A DNA stretch of 64,000 nucleotides from Pyruvatibacter sp. GTDB taxonomy: Bacteria > Pseudomonadota > Alphaproteobacteria > CGMCC-115125. The DNA is taken from assembly GCF_040219635.1 (NCBI RefSeq), contig NZ_JAVJSC010000003.1, positions 692,501-756,500 on the forward strand, read 5' to 3'. The number at the start of each line of letters is the position of its first letter. The stretch's first letter is position 1. Of this stretch, positions 25,354 to 34,718 are shown one piece after another. The notes below the pieces were generated by a model, which worked only from the letters and a program-made list of their open reading frames with translations, did no database searches and was not told the origin of the DNA. The position numbers and the translations under genes were made by a program.

Positions 25354-26781
25354 TTGCCGAACATACCCAACAGTCCCAAGCTCTTTATCAAGACCTATGG
25401 CTGCCAGATGAATGTCTATGACAGCGACCGCATGTCGGACGCTTTGGCGCCTCAGGGCTACCAGACAGTGCCCGCCGCAGACGGCGCAGACCTTGTCATT
25501 CTCAACACCTGCCACATCCGCGAAAAAGCTGCCGAAAAGGTCTATTCGGAGCTTGGCCGCCTGCGCGCCCTCAAGGAGCGCCGTCTCAAGGCAGGCCAGC
25601 CACTCACCATCGGTGTGGCCGGCTGCGTCGCGCAGGCGGAAGGCGAGGAGATGCTGGCGCGTGCCCCGGTTGTGGATTTTGTCGTCGGCCCGCAGGCCTA
25701 TCACCGGCTGCCCGGCCTTGTTGAGCGCGCCCGCGACGGCGAGCGTCCGGTGGAAACCGAGTTTCCCGAAGAAGACAAGTTCGAGCACCTGCCTGCCGCC
25801 AGCAAGAAAGTCACGCTTGGCCGTGGCCCCACGGCATTTCTTACGGTGCAGGAAGGCTGCGACAAGTTTTGCACGTTTTGCGTTGTGCCCTACACCCGCG
25901 GCTCTGAAGTCTCGCGCCCGATGGCACAGTTGCTGGCAGAAGCGCGCGGGCTGGTGGACGCGGGCGTGAAGGAAATCACGCTGCTGGGCCAGAACGTCAA
26001 CGCCTGGCATGGCGATGACGGCACCGGCGCGCCGTCAAACCTTGGCCGCCTTTTGTTTGCGCTGGCGGACATTCACGGCGTCGAGCGCCTGCGCTACACA
26101 ACAAGTCACCCGCGCGACATGCACGATGATCTGTTCGCTGCTCACCGTGATCTTGAAAAAGTCATGCCCTATCTGCATCTGCCGGTGCAGGCGGGTTCGG
26201 ACCGTATTCTCAAGGCGATGAATCGTCAGCATACGGCGCATGACTATCTCACACTGATCGAAAAGCTGCGCGCTATCCGCCCCGACATTGCGCTGTCCGG
26301 TGACTTCATCGTCGGCTTCCCAGGTGAAACCGACGCCGACTTTGACGCAACCATGAGCCTCGTCCGTGAGGTCGGCTACGCGCAGGCCTATTCATTCAAA
26401 TACTCCCAGCGCCCCGGCACGCCCGCCGCCACCAATGACGCGCAGGTGCCGGAAGACGTGAAGGCTGGACGGCTTGCCCGCCTGCAGACGCTGCTGAGTG
26501 AGCAATCACATGCGTTCAATCAGTCAGTGGTTGGCCGCACCTTGCCGGTGTTGCTGGACCGTGTGGGAAAACGTGATGGTCAGCTTGCCGGCCGCACACC
26601 CTATTTGCAGGCGGTGCATCTCGACGCCCCCGCCCACCGCCGCGGACAGATTGCCGACGTTGTGATTGAAGCGGCCCACCCCAACAGCCTGTCCGGACGG
26701 CTGGCGAACGCGCCTGACCACACACCCCACCACACCCCCCACCCCACACATGCCGATCTGGCCAAGGGAGATGCTGCTTGA
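25354..26781 (+). CDS. miaB: tRNA-2-methylthio-N6-dimethylallyladenosine synthase MiaB
   Basis: A 475-residue radical-SAM methylthiotransferase that modifies A37 of tRNAs reading UNN codons. The UPF0004 domain holds Cys in KTYGCQMNVYDSDRM, NTCHIREKAAEKVYSELG and GVAGCVAQAEG. The radical SAM cluster motif is CDKFCTFC, and a C-terminal TRAM domain begins near VVGRTLPVLLDRVGKRDGQL. The TTG start at 25354 lies 13 bases after AAGGAG. The C-terminal tail is His/Pro-rich. Its stop overlaps the phoH start by four bases, the first step of a miaB-phoH-ybeY-corC-lnt run. Confidence 0.97.
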   Translation: MPNIPNSPKLFIKTYGCQMNVYDSDRMSDALAPQGYQTVPAADGADLVILNTCHIREKAAEKVYSELGRLRALKERRLKAGQPLTIGVAGCVAQAEGEEMLARAPVVDFVVGPQAYHRLPGLVERARDGERPVETEFPEEDKFEHLPAASKKVTLGRGPTAFLTVQEGCDKFCTFCVVPYTRGSEVSRPMAQLLAEARGLVDAGVKEITLLGQNVNAWHGDDGTGAPSNLGRLLFALADIHGVERLRYTTSHPRDMHDDLFAAHRDLEKVMPYLHLPVQAGSDRILKAMNRQHTAHDYLTLIEKLRAIRPDIALSGDFIVGFPGETDADFDATMSLVREVGYAQAYSFKYSQRPGTPAATNDAQVPEDVKAGRLARLQTLLSEQSHAFNQSVVGRTLPVLLDRVGKRDGQLAGRTPYLQAVHLDAPAHRRGQIADVVIEAAHPNSLSGRLANAPDHTPHHTPHPTHADLAKGDAA

Positions 26782-27911
26782 GCGTTGGAACACCCGCACC
26801 CGCTGCAAACGCTGATGCTCAGTCAACACCACAGTCCGGCCCCCAATCAAGCGGCGTGCGCGCCCAGAGCGGCGCCCGGCCTGACGTTGTGGTGCTTGAT
26901 TTTGATGACAACCACCTGCTGGGCGCATTGGCCGGCGTTGCCGATTGCAACCTTGCACGGGTTGAGCAACTGACCGGCGTCACCCTCACCCCGCGCGGCA
27001 ACCGCGTGGCCATTCGCGGCTCGCAGGAGGCGCGCGATCAGGCAGCGCGTGCACTGAGCGACCTTTATGCCAAACTCAAGCGGGGGCAGGATGTTGCCAT
27101 GGCCGATGTGGACGGGGCCGTGCGCATGACCGCCAGCACGGTGCCTGCCGCGCGGCGCGGCTCCGGCAGTGTGCAGCTTGTCACCAAGCGCCGCATAATT
27201 GAGCCGCGCTCGGAAAATCAGGCGTTGTATATGCAGGCGCTGCAATCAAGCGAACTTGTGTTTGGTCTTGGCCCTGCGGGCACCGGCAAAACCTATCTGG
27301 CGGTGGCGGCTGGTGTATCGCTGTTCATTCAGGGCCAGGTGGACCGTATCATCCTGTCGCGTCCCGCTGTTGAAGCAGGCGAGCGGCTGGGCTTTTTGCC
27401 CGGCGACCTGCGCGAAAAAATCGACCCGTATCTGCGCCCCTTGTATGACGCGCTGTATGACACGCTGCCCGCCGAGCAGGTGGCGCGCTCGCTTGAGTCC
27501 GGCGAAATAGAAGTCGCCCCGCTTGCCTTCATGCGCGGGCGCACGCTCTCCAACGCCTATATCATTCTCGACGAAGCACAGAACTGCACATCCGTGCAGA
27601 TGAAAATGTTTCTGACCCGTCTGGGCGAAAACTCCCGCATGGCCATTACCGGCGACCCGACACAGGTTGACCTGCCGCTGGGGGCCAAGTCCGGCCTGCG
27701 CGAAGCCCGCGACGTGCTCGACGGTGTTCCCGGCGTGGCCGTCACCGAGTTTGCCAATGTGGACGTGGTGCGACACCCGCTGGTGACACGCATTGTCGAG
27801 GCCTATTCGCGCAGCGAGCGGTCGTTGCTGGAGACCAAAACCACCCCCCGCACAGCCCCGACCGCCCCCAGGGCAACCCCCGAGTCAGATGCCGACAATG
27901 CCGACGATTAG
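26778..27911 (+). CDS. PhoH family ATPase
   Basis: A 377-residue PhoH-like protein. A KH-like N-terminal region (VAIRGSQEARDQAARALSDL) precedes the ATPase with Walker A GLGPAGTGKTYLAV, SRPAVEAGERLGFLPGDL and Walker B YIILDEAQNCT. In many bacteria it is paired with YbeY and thought to act in RNA processing, but the precise role is unsettled. It starts with TTG at 26778, overlapping miaB, and its 3' end overlaps the ybeY start by about 20 bp. Both tails are low in complexity (Thr/Pro/Ala). Confidence 0.94.
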   Translation: MSVGTPAPAANADAQSTPQSGPQSSGVRAQSGARPDVVVLDFDDNHLLGALAGVADCNLARVEQLTGVTLTPRGNRVAIRGSQEARDQAARALSDLYAKLKRGQDVAMADVDGAVRMTASTVPAARRGSGSVQLVTKRRIIEPRSENQALYMQALQSSELVFGLGPAGTGKTYLAVAAGVSLFIQGQVDRIILSRPAVEAGERLGFLPGDLREKIDPYLRPLYDALYDTLPAEQVARSLESGEIEVAPLAFMRGRTLSNAYIILDEAQNCTSVQMKMFLTRLGENSRMAITGDPTQVDLPLGAKSGLREARDVLDGVPGVAVTEFANVDVVRHPLVTRIVEAYSRSERSLLETKTTPRTAPTAPRATPESDADNADD

Positions 27912-28416
27912 CCATCCCGGCACCGCTGAACTGCAGGTGCCCGGGTCGTCCGCTTCGGTGGTGATTGATGTCACCCATGCGCACGAGGCATGGAAAAACA
28001 TTCCGTATGCAGAGCAATGCGTGCGCAGTGCCGCCATGGCCTCACTCGATCGCGGGTTTGTGGGTGAGGTCAGCGTCGCCCTTGAAAGCGACGCAGCCAT
28101 GCAGGCGCTCAACCTTGAATGGCGCGGCAAGGACAAGCCCACAAATGTGCTGTCATTCCCCTCCCCGCAGGTCGCGCCGCCGCTGCCGGACATGCCGCGC
28201 CACCTGGGCGATATCGCGCTTGGCCTTGAAACACTGATCGCTGAAGCCGATGCGCAGGGCAAATCGCTGGCCCATCACCTGACGCATCTTGTGGTGCATG
28301 GCATGTTGCATTTACAGGGCATGGACCACGAAACGGATGCCGATGCTGAGGCGATGGAGGCCCGCGAACGTGCTATTCTTGCGGGTCTTGGCGTGCCCGA
28401 CCCATATGCGGCATAA
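27889..28416 (+). CDS. ybeY: Endoribonuclease YbeY
   Basis: About 175 residues, a metal-dependent RNase in 16S rRNA 3'-end maturation and ribosome quality control. The three-histidine zinc motif is clear: HLVVHGMLHLQGMDHETD. The upstream NVLSFPSPQ is also family-typical. ATG 27889 or 27898 both lie inside the end of phoH, implying coupled translation. Confidence 0.95.
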   Translation: MPTMPTISHPGTAELQVPGSSASVVIDVTHAHEAWKNIPYAEQCVRSAAMASLDRGFVGEVSVALESDAAMQALNLEWRGKDKPTNVLSFPSPQVAPPLPDMPRHLGDIALGLETLIAEADAQGKSLAHHLTHLVVHGMLHLQGMDHETDADAEAMEARERAILAGLGVPDPYAA

Positions 28417-28490
28417 CTGATAAAACACACCAAAGCCGGGCCGACCGAACACACATCGCCCTCCCGCCCGGCAACAGGAATCTTACCCTC

Positions 28491-29516
28491 ATGGCTCTGG
28501 CCTCCAAGACCCCAGTCGAAACGCCGACCCAAGCCCCCCGCGAGATACCCGCAAACGGCACGGCAAGCGCAAACGGCAGCAGCACCCAGCCGCTGGGCCA
28601 GCGTCTTGCACGCGCCTGGCGCTATGTTATGGGCGGCACCGAACCCGGCTCGCTTGGCGCATCGCTGGATGCGGTGTTCGGCGACGACCGCGAAGGCGGG
28701 CCGGAACTGTCTCCCGCTGAACGCGATATGTTCGTTAATCTGCTTGGGTTCAGCGAACTGCGCACTGAAGACGTCATGGTGCCCCGCCTCGACATTGTGG
28801 CGGTGGAAGAGGGCATTTCGCTGGACGACCTTGTGGCAGCCTTCCGCGAGGCCAATCACTCCCGCCTGCCGGTCTATCGTGAGACCCTCGATGACCCGCG
28901 CGGCATGGTCCACATCAAGGATCTGCTGGGCTGGATGGCCGACACCCAGCCCGACTCCAAAGCAGAAGCCAAAGCACCCTTCACCGTCGCCAGCATCCAG
29001 CGCGACCTCATTTATGTGCCCCCCTCCATGCCGGCCATCGACCTGCTGTTGAAGATGCAGGCCAGCCGCGTCCACATGGCGCTGGTGATTGATGAATATG
29101 GCGGCACCGACGGCCTCGTCACCATCGAAAATCTGGTTGAGGAAATAGTCGGTGAAATCGAAGACGAGCACGACACCGAAGAATTGCCCGACCTCGTGCG
29201 CCGCCCTGATGGCCTGATAGACGCTGCCGCCCGCGCCGAAATCAACGACCTCGAAGAGATGCTGGGTATCACCCTGCTGGACGAGGAGCGCGAAGCCGAG
29301 CTCGATACGCTGGGCGGCCTTGTGTTCGACATGCTGGGCCGCGTGCCGCAGCGCGGCGAGATGGTGCCGCACCCTTGCGGCATTGAGTTTGAAATTGCCG
29401 ACGCTGACCCGAGGCGCATCAAGCGTCTTGTGGTGCATCCCGGTACGGCCGCGATTTCCGCTGCAAAAACGGCCGACACCAGTAACGACCCTGATACCAA
29501 GCCGACGACGGACTGA
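28491..29516 (+). CDS. CorC/HlyC family CBS-domain protein (YbeX-like)
   Basis: A 341-residue protein with two CBS domains (MVPRLDIVAVEEGISLDDL, then LIYVPPSMPAIDLLLKMQ; ALVIDEYGGTDGLVT) and a C-terminal CorC/HlyC domain. It lacks the N-terminal membrane region of HlyC/CorB proteins, so it is soluble like YbeX/CorC, linked to magnesium and cobalt efflux and ribosome maturation. It lies two bases before lnt and 74 after ybeY. Confidence 0.93.
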   Translation: MALASKTPVETPTQAPREIPANGTASANGSSTQPLGQRLARAWRYVMGGTEPGSLGASLDAVFGDDREGGPELSPAERDMFVNLLGFSELRTEDVMVPRLDIVAVEEGISLDDLVAAFREANHSRLPVYRETLDDPRGMVHIKDLLGWMADTQPDSKAEAKAPFTVASIQRDLIYVPPSMPAIDLLLKMQASRVHMALVIDEYGGTDGLVTIENLVEEIVGEIEDEHDTEELPDLVRRPDGLIDAAARAEINDLEEMLGITLLDEEREAELDTLGGLVFDMLGRVPQRGEMVPHPCGIEFEIADADPRRIKRLVVHPGTAAISAAKTADTSNDPDTKPTTD

Positions 29517-29518
29517 AT

Positions 29519-31141
29519 ATGCGCCTTGTCGCTTCTATTGCTGCGTGGTGCGCGGCGCGCACTGCGCGTCAGCGTCTCGCGCTGTCACTCGCGGCGGGCG
29601 CGATCACCGTTCTGGCAATGCCGCCTTTCGGGCTCTGGCCGTTGCTGTTCGTCACGTATCCGCTGCTGATCTGGATGCTCGACGGCATTGAGCCGGATGC
29701 TGACCATCCGTTTGCCGGCTGGCGCGCAACGGCGCTTGCGGCATGGGGCTTCGGCTTTGGTTTTTTTCTCGCAGGCCTCTACTGGATCGGCTCGGCGTTT
29801 TTGGTCGAAGCAGATGCCTTTGCGTGGATGATCCCGTTTGTGGCCGCCATCCTGCCCGGCGGACTGGCCTTGTTCTTTGCCTTTGCCGCCGTCGCCGCGC
29901 GCGCTATCGCGCGCCGGGGTGTTGCGCGCGTGTTGGCGTTGGCCTTGATGTTTGTCATCGCCGAATGGCTGCGCGGCAACATTTTGACGGGTCTGCCGTG
30001 GAACACGCTGGGCTACACGCTTTCGGTGTCGGACGCCTTGGTGCAGGCCACATCGGTGTGGGGCTTGTATGGCCACACGGTGGTTGCAGCGCTGGTGGCC
30101 ACAGCGCCAGCGCTGCTGGCCGGCCCCGGCCTTGCGGCAAGCCCCAAAGCCGTGCGTGCCCGCGTGATTGCAGCGGGCGTTCTGGCCATCGGCCTGCCTG
30201 CGGGCCTGCTGGTGTTCGGCATGGTGCGGCTGGCGCAGCCCCTGCCCGCAGATGTTGGGGGTGTCACCCTGCGCATCGTCCAGCCCAACATTGCCCAGAA
30301 AGACAAATGGCGCCCGGAACTGCGTGCCGCCAATTTCTCCCGTCTGCTGCGCCTGAGCCGTGGACAAAATGATCTGGCGGGTATCACCCATGTGATCTGG
30401 CCCGAAAGCGCGCCGCCCTTCTTGCTGGCCGACAACGCCGATGCCCGCGCGCTGGTGGCAGACATATTGCCTGACGGCGTGCACCTCATTACCGGGGCGG
30501 TGCGCGCGGAGCCCCTGCCCCGCGCTGAGCCCGATGGCCGGTGGGCGCGCTTTTTCAATTCCGTGATGGTGCTGGATCACGATGCCCGCATCGGCGCGAT
30601 TTACGACAAGGCACACCTGGTGCCGTTTGGCGAATATCTGCCCGCCCAGGGGCTGCTTGAGGCCATCGGCCTGCAACAACTCACTCGCCAGCGTGGCGGT
30701 TACGAGACAGGCCCCGGCCCGCGCACCATTTCGGTGCCCGGCGCACCGGCCATGGGACCGCTGGTCTGCTACGAGGTGATATTTCCCGGTAATGTTGTGG
30801 GAGAGACCCGTCCCGGTTGGCTGCTGAATGCAACAAACGACGCATGGTTTGGTGATTCGATCGGCCCCCGCCAGCATCTGTATCAGGCCCGGATGCGTGC
30901 AGTGGAGGAGGGGCTTCCGCTTGTCCGTGCCGCCAATACAGGCATTTCCGCAGTTATCGGCCCGCGTGGTCAAATGCGCCGAACGCTGGACATTGGAGAA
31001 GCCGGAGTAATAGATGAGTATTTGCCCGGTGCATTAAATGAAACCATTTACGCGCGCGCAGGATATTCCATCTTCATTGTACTCCTTGTGCTTCTGGCGG
31101 CATCTATATATTGGTTGAGACCTGCCCGACCTAACGAGTAG
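29519..31141 (+). CDS. lnt: Apolipoprotein N-acyltransferase
   Basis: A 540-residue inner-membrane enzyme that N-acylates lipoproteins at the last maturation step. Several N-terminal membrane helices are followed by the periplasmic nitrilase-fold domain with catalytic Glu in IWPESAPPFLL, Lys in YDKAHLVPFGEYLP and Cys in LVCYEVIFPG. One C-terminal helix (YSIFIVLLVLLAASIYW) ends the protein. It is the last gene of the miaB-lnt run. Confidence 0.97.
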   Translation: MRLVASIAAWCAARTARQRLALSLAAGAITVLAMPPFGLWPLLFVTYPLLIWMLDGIEPDADHPFAGWRATALAAWGFGFGFFLAGLYWIGSAFLVEADAFAWMIPFVAAILPGGLALFFAFAAVAARAIARRGVARVLALALMFVIAEWLRGNILTGLPWNTLGYTLSVSDALVQATSVWGLYGHTVVAALVATAPALLAGPGLAASPKAVRARVIAAGVLAIGLPAGLLVFGMVRLAQPLPADVGGVTLRIVQPNIAQKDKWRPELRAANFSRLLRLSRGQNDLAGITHVIWPESAPPFLLADNADARALVADILPDGVHLITGAVRAEPLPRAEPDGRWARFFNSVMVLDHDARIGAIYDKAHLVPFGEYLPAQGLLEAIGLQQLTRQRGGYETGPGPRTISVPGAPAMGPLVCYEVIFPGNVVGETRPGWLLNATNDAWFGDSIGPRQHLYQARMRAVEEGLPLVRAANTGISAVIGPRGQMRRTLDIGEAGVIDEYLPGALNETIYARAGYSIFIVLLVLLAASIYWLRPARPNE

Positions 31142-31155
31142 TTTCGCATATTAAC

Positions 31156-31172
31156 CACAACCATAAGTTGTG
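31156..31172. promoter_or_regulatory. Short inverted repeat upstream of the PraR-like regulator
   Basis: CACAAC and GTTGTG flank a five-base centre. Together with an imperfect palindrome around AAATATTT (31264-31280, flanked by ACAC and GTGT), it lies in the 163-bp promoter region of the XRE regulator. Autoregulation is a guess. Confidence 0.25.
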
Positions 31173-31304
31173 CGGCAGGGCGCGCCTATAGTCTTTGACA
31201 TACGCTTCCGGTAAAGGCCAAAGTCGTGCGATGCACTCATAGGTATGTGTGCATTTCAGGAAAACACGAAATATTTGTGTAATTTTGGCCGGAAGGAACA
31301 CCAG

Positions 31305-31727
31305 GTGGCCCGCAAAGAGCCTAATCCGATCGACGTTCATGTCGGCAGCCGTGTGCGGCTGCGCCGCCTGTTGGTGGGCATGAGCCAGGAGAAGCTGGGC
31401 GAGCAGCTTGGGCTTACCTTCCAGCAGGTTCAAAAATACGAAAAGGGCACCAACCGTATCGGTGCCAGCCGCCTTTTTGAGGTGTCGCGCATTCTGGGCG
31501 TTCCGGTGCAGTATTTTTATGAAGAACTGGCTCCCGCGTCTGCGGGCGAGGGTGAAATGGCCTTCGCCGAAGGCGACGGCGCATCCTTTGTCATGGATTT
31601 TGTCTCGAGCTCAGAAGGCCTGCAGCTCAACCGCGCTTTCTTCGAGATCAGGGATCCTGCCGTCCGCCGCTCGGTCATCGACCTGCTGAAGCATATGGCG
31701 AAGGCGCAGGACGTAGCTGCCGATTAA
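31305..31727 (+). CDS. XRE-family transcriptional regulator, PraR-like
   Basis: A 140-residue regulator with an N-terminal helix-turn-helix: NPIDVHVGSRVRLRRLLVGM, SQEKLGEQLGLTFQQVQKYE and GASRLFEVSRILGVPVQYF. The C-terminal half is the linker/dimer part ending RSVIDLLKHMAK. The start at GTG 31305 is supported by GGAAGGA at 31291. The position between lnt and metK matches PraR of rhizobia, a repressor of surface and quorum-sensing genes, but target genes here are not known. Confidence 0.9.
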   Translation: MARKEPNPIDVHVGSRVRLRRLLVGMSQEKLGEQLGLTFQQVQKYEKGTNRIGASRLFEVSRILGVPVQYFYEELAPASAGEGEMAFAEGDGASFVMDFVSSSEGLQLNRAFFEIRDPAVRRSVIDLLKHMAKAQDVAAD

Positions 31728-31915
31728 CATGGCTGCCCGCGCATACATTCTCACGCCACACCGTTCCAGCCACCTGTAGCCCCCGCACCTTGACGGCAAG
31801 CGGCAAACCCGGCAAGAACGCCAGCGTTTCCAAGTCCCGCCGCCTTTTGGCCTTAAGCCGCATCTTGTGACCAGCCCCTTGCCGGTCCGCATTCCAGTTG
31901 GGGAGATTTTCCGCC

Positions 31916-33127
31916 GTGGCACGTTCAAGCTACCTGTTCACCAGTGAATCCGTTTCAGAAGGCCACCCGGACAAGGTCTGTGATCGTGTCTCCGACGAAA
32001 TTGTCGATCTGATTTTCCGTACCGCCGCCGATGAAGGCATGGATGCCTCGCTGGTGCGCGTCGCCGCTGAAACCCTCACCACCACAAACAAGGTGGTGAT
32101 TGCCGGTGAGGTCCGCGTGCCCGACAGCCTGCATGGCGACGGCGACCGGGTGAAGCCCGCCCCGTTTGAGGAAGTGGCCCGCGCCGCCATCAGGGATATC
32201 GGCTACGAGCAGGACGGCTTCCACTGGAAAAATGCTGATGTCGACGTGCTGCTGCACGCCCAGTCCGTGGATATTGCCCAGGGTGTGGACGCTGCCGGCA
32301 ACAAGGATGAAGGTGCGGGCGACCAGGGCATCATGTTCGGCTATGCCTGCCGCGAAAGCGACGTGCTGATGCCCGCCCCCATCGTGTTCTCCCACCGCAT
32401 TTTGAAATCGCTGGCCGATGCCCGCCACGCCGACGCCAAATCCGGCCTTGGCCCAGACAGCAAGAGCCAGGTGACCCTGCGCTATGAAAACGGCAAGCCC
32501 GTCGCCGCCACCTCTGTTGTGGTGTCCACCCAGCATGATGAAGGCCTCACCACCGAGCAGGTGCGCGAGATTGTCCGCCCGCATGTGCTGGATGTATTGC
32601 CTGACGGCTGGATGTGCCCGGAAGAAGAGTTTTACGTGAACCCCACCGGCAAGTTCGTGATCGGCGGCCCCGACGGTGACGCGGGCCTGACCGGCCGCAA
32701 GATCATTGTCGATACCTATGGCGGGGCCGCTCCCCACGGCGGCGGCGCCTTCTCCGGCAAGGATCCCACAAAGGTGGACCGTTCCGCCGCCTATGCAGCG
32801 CGCTACGTTGCCAAGAACGTTGTGGCCGCGGGCTTTGCCGACAAATGTACGTTGCAGCTTGCCTACGCCATTGGCGTCTCCAAGCCCCTGTCTGTCTATG
32901 TGGACCTGCACGGCACCGGCAATGTGGACGAAGCCAAACTTGAAGCCGCCATTCAGGAAGCCATGAACCTCAGCCCGCGCGGCATCCGCGAGCATCTTGC
33001 TCTCAACAAGGCGATCTATGCCCGCTCGGCAGCCTACGGCCACTTTGGCCGCGACGCTGACGCCGACGGCGGCTTCTCGTGGGAAAAGACCGATCTGGTC
33101 GAGCCGCTCAAGGCAGCGCTTAGCTAG
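31916..33127 (+). CDS. metK: S-adenosylmethionine synthase
   Basis: About 403 residues. It makes SAM from methionine and ATP. Signatures: FTSESVSEGHPDKVCDRVSD, GAGDQGIMFGYA and GGGAFSGKDPTKVDRSAAY. The GTG start at 31916 follows GGGGAGA at 31899-31905. The 188-bp upstream region shows no SAM-II or SAM/SAH riboswitch pattern I can recognise. Confidence 0.98.
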   Translation: MARSSYLFTSESVSEGHPDKVCDRVSDEIVDLIFRTAADEGMDASLVRVAAETLTTTNKVVIAGEVRVPDSLHGDGDRVKPAPFEEVARAAIRDIGYEQDGFHWKNADVDVLLHAQSVDIAQGVDAAGNKDEGAGDQGIMFGYACRESDVLMPAPIVFSHRILKSLADARHADAKSGLGPDSKSQVTLRYENGKPVAATSVVVSTQHDEGLTTEQVREIVRPHVLDVLPDGWMCPEEEFYVNPTGKFVIGGPDGDAGLTGRKIIVDTYGGAAPHGGGAFSGKDPTKVDRSAAYAARYVAKNVVAAGFADKCTLQLAYAIGVSKPLSVYVDLHGTGNVDEAKLEAAIQEAMNLSPRGIREHLALNKAIYARSAAYGHFGRDADADGGFSWEKTDLVEPLKAALS

Positions 33128-33147
33128 TCGGCATCATCACCCCCTCT

Positions 33148-33849
33148 ATGGCTGAAACAGACAAAAAACAGGGGCTGCCGTTCACACGGCGGCCCCTTAT
33201 TTATGGCCGCGCCAAAGGCAAGGCCCTGTCACCACGCCAGCAAAAGCTGTTTGCCGGGGTGTTGCCGCGCGTTGCGGTTCCGCAAACAAAACCACTTGAT
33301 CCGTATACAGTGTTTTCCTGCGTTTGCGCTGTGCACCTGGAAATTGGCTTTGGCGGTGGCGAACATCTCATCGCGCGGGCACGCCAGAACCCGGACACCG
33401 GCTTCATCGGCTGCGAGCCGTTTCTCAATGGCGTGGCCAAAACGCTTGCCGCCATCGAAGAGCACGATGTGGGCAATGTCCGCCTGCACCATGGCGACGC
33501 CCGTGATGTGCTCGACCGACTGGAGACAGCCTCGCTTGACCGCGTGTATCTGCTCTATCCCGACCCCTGGCCCAAGACCCGCCAGAACAAGCGCCGCTTC
33601 GTGGGGGCGGATACGCTTGAAAGCCTCGCCCGCGTCATCCGCCCCGGCGGCATTCTGGAAATCGCCAGCGACATTCCCGATTATATCGTCTGGACGCTGC
33701 GTGAGATCGCAGCCGACGGCCATTTCACCGAATGCGCCGGGAATGATCGCGCAACACCCCCTGACGCCTGGCCCGGCACCCGCTACGAAGCCAAGGCCCT
33801 GCGCGAAGGGCGGACACCCTGCTACCTTGAGTTCGCCCGCCGCAGCTAA
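33148..33849 (+). CDS. trmB: tRNA (guanine-N7-)-methyltransferase
   Basis: A 233-residue SAM-dependent enzyme that makes m7G46 in tRNA. It has LEIGFGGGEHLIARA (SAM motif), GCEPFLNGVAK and the diagnostic YLLYPDPWPKTRQNKRRF. It starts 20 bp after metK and is probably co-transcribed with it. In related genomes rimP follows directly; here four reverse-strand genes intervene. Confidence 0.97.
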   Translation: MAETDKKQGLPFTRRPLIYGRAKGKALSPRQQKLFAGVLPRVAVPQTKPLDPYTVFSCVCAVHLEIGFGGGEHLIARARQNPDTGFIGCEPFLNGVAKTLAAIEEHDVGNVRLHHGDARDVLDRLETASLDRVYLLYPDPWPKTRQNKRRFVGADTLESLARVIRPGGILEIASDIPDYIVWTLREIAADGHFTECAGNDRATPPDAWPGTRYEAKALREGRTPCYLEFARRS

Positions 33850-33861
33850 TCCGCAGACGGA

Positions 33862-34215
33862 TCAGGCGTCGAGGATCATCTCGAAGCCGCCGAAGATCAT
33901 GCGCTGCCCGTCAAACGGCATGGCGGCATCCTCGCTGGCCATGCGCGCGTCCGACATCACCTTCTGCATTCCCGCGTCCCTCACGCTGCGCGATGGCCAC
34001 TCGATGAGCGAACAGCACACGGTCTCGTCCGCCGCGCATTTCACCGCCAGAGGAAACGATGTGACCTTGCCCTGCGGAACATCATCGCCCCAGAACTCGA
34101 GCACCCGCAGTGCGCCGTGCTCCTTGAATATCTCCGCCGCCATGCGGGCATGGGCGATATAGGCGTCCTTGTTGGCGGTCGGCACGGCGGCCGCCATCAC
34201 ATCCACATACGTCAC
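33862..34215 (-). CDS. DUF1428 family protein
   Basis: A 117-residue protein with the DUF1428 pattern: MTYVDVMAAAVPTANKDAYI, ALRVLEFWGDDVPQGKVTSF and WPSRSVRDAGMQKVM. The fold is a dimeric alpha/beta barrel related to antibiotic monooxygenase-like proteins; no catalytic role is established. Its start overlaps the end of the preceding VOC gene by four bases, so it is the last gene of the TetR-headed operon. Confidence 0.9.
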   Translation of the reverse strand: MTYVDVMAAAVPTANKDAYIAHARMAAEIFKEHGALRVLEFWGDDVPQGKVTSFPLAVKCAADETVCCSLIEWPSRSVRDAGMQKVMSDARMASEDAAMPFDGQRMIFGGFEMILDA

Positions 34216-34688
34216 GTCTTTTCTCCCCTGAACGCCGCTTCCAGCGCGGCAATGTCGATCTTGCTCATGGTCATCATGCTGGCATGGGCACGTTGCGCGG
34301 CTTTCTTGTCATCCGACATCATCAGCCGGGGCAGAACCTCCGGCACGATCTGCCAGGAGACCCCGAACCGGTCCGTCAGCCAGCCGCATTGACTTGGTGT
34401 CCCGCCGTCCGCCGTCAGCGCGGCCCACAAGGAGTCTGTTTCCGTCTGATCTTTCGTCAGGACACTGATGGACGCCGCCGGGCTGTGATCGAAATGCGGC
34501 CCGCCATTGAGCGTCATGTAGGGCGCGCCCGCCAGCGTGAACTCGACCACCAGCGCCGGGCCAGCGGGGTCCGGCCGCGAGACGGACTCGATAAAACTTT
34601 CCGGCATCAGCGAGACATAGAAACTCGCCGCGTCTTCGCCCTGGGTGTCGAACCACAGGCAGGTGCGGACTTTGGATGTAGGGTTCAT
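34212..34688 (-). CDS. VOC superfamily protein, PhnB-like
   Basis: A 158-residue protein of the PhnB-like branch of the vicinal-oxygen-chelate fold: KVRTCLWFDTQGEDAASFYV, GAPYMTLNGGPHFDHSPAAS and CGWLTDRFGVSWQIVP. Members are often annotated as 3-demethylubiquinone methyltransferase-like, but no methyltransferase activity should be assumed. It is part of the reverse-strand operon behind tetR. Confidence 0.9.
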   Translation of the reverse strand: MNPTSKVRTCLWFDTQGEDAASFYVSLMPESFIESVSRPDPAGPALVVEFTLAGAPYMTLNGGPHFDHSPAASISVLTKDQTETDSLWAALTADGGTPSQCGWLTDRFGVSWQIVPEVLPRLMMSDDKKAAQRAHASMMTMSKIDIAALEAAFRGEKT

Positions 34689-34718
34689 TGTCTGCTCTCC
34701 TCTCTCCGGTTCGAATGA

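Noticed and set aside
31728..31915. Possible SAM riboswitch before metK
   Set aside because: No SAM-II, SAM/SAH or similar core sequence could be recognised; a covariance-model search would settle it.
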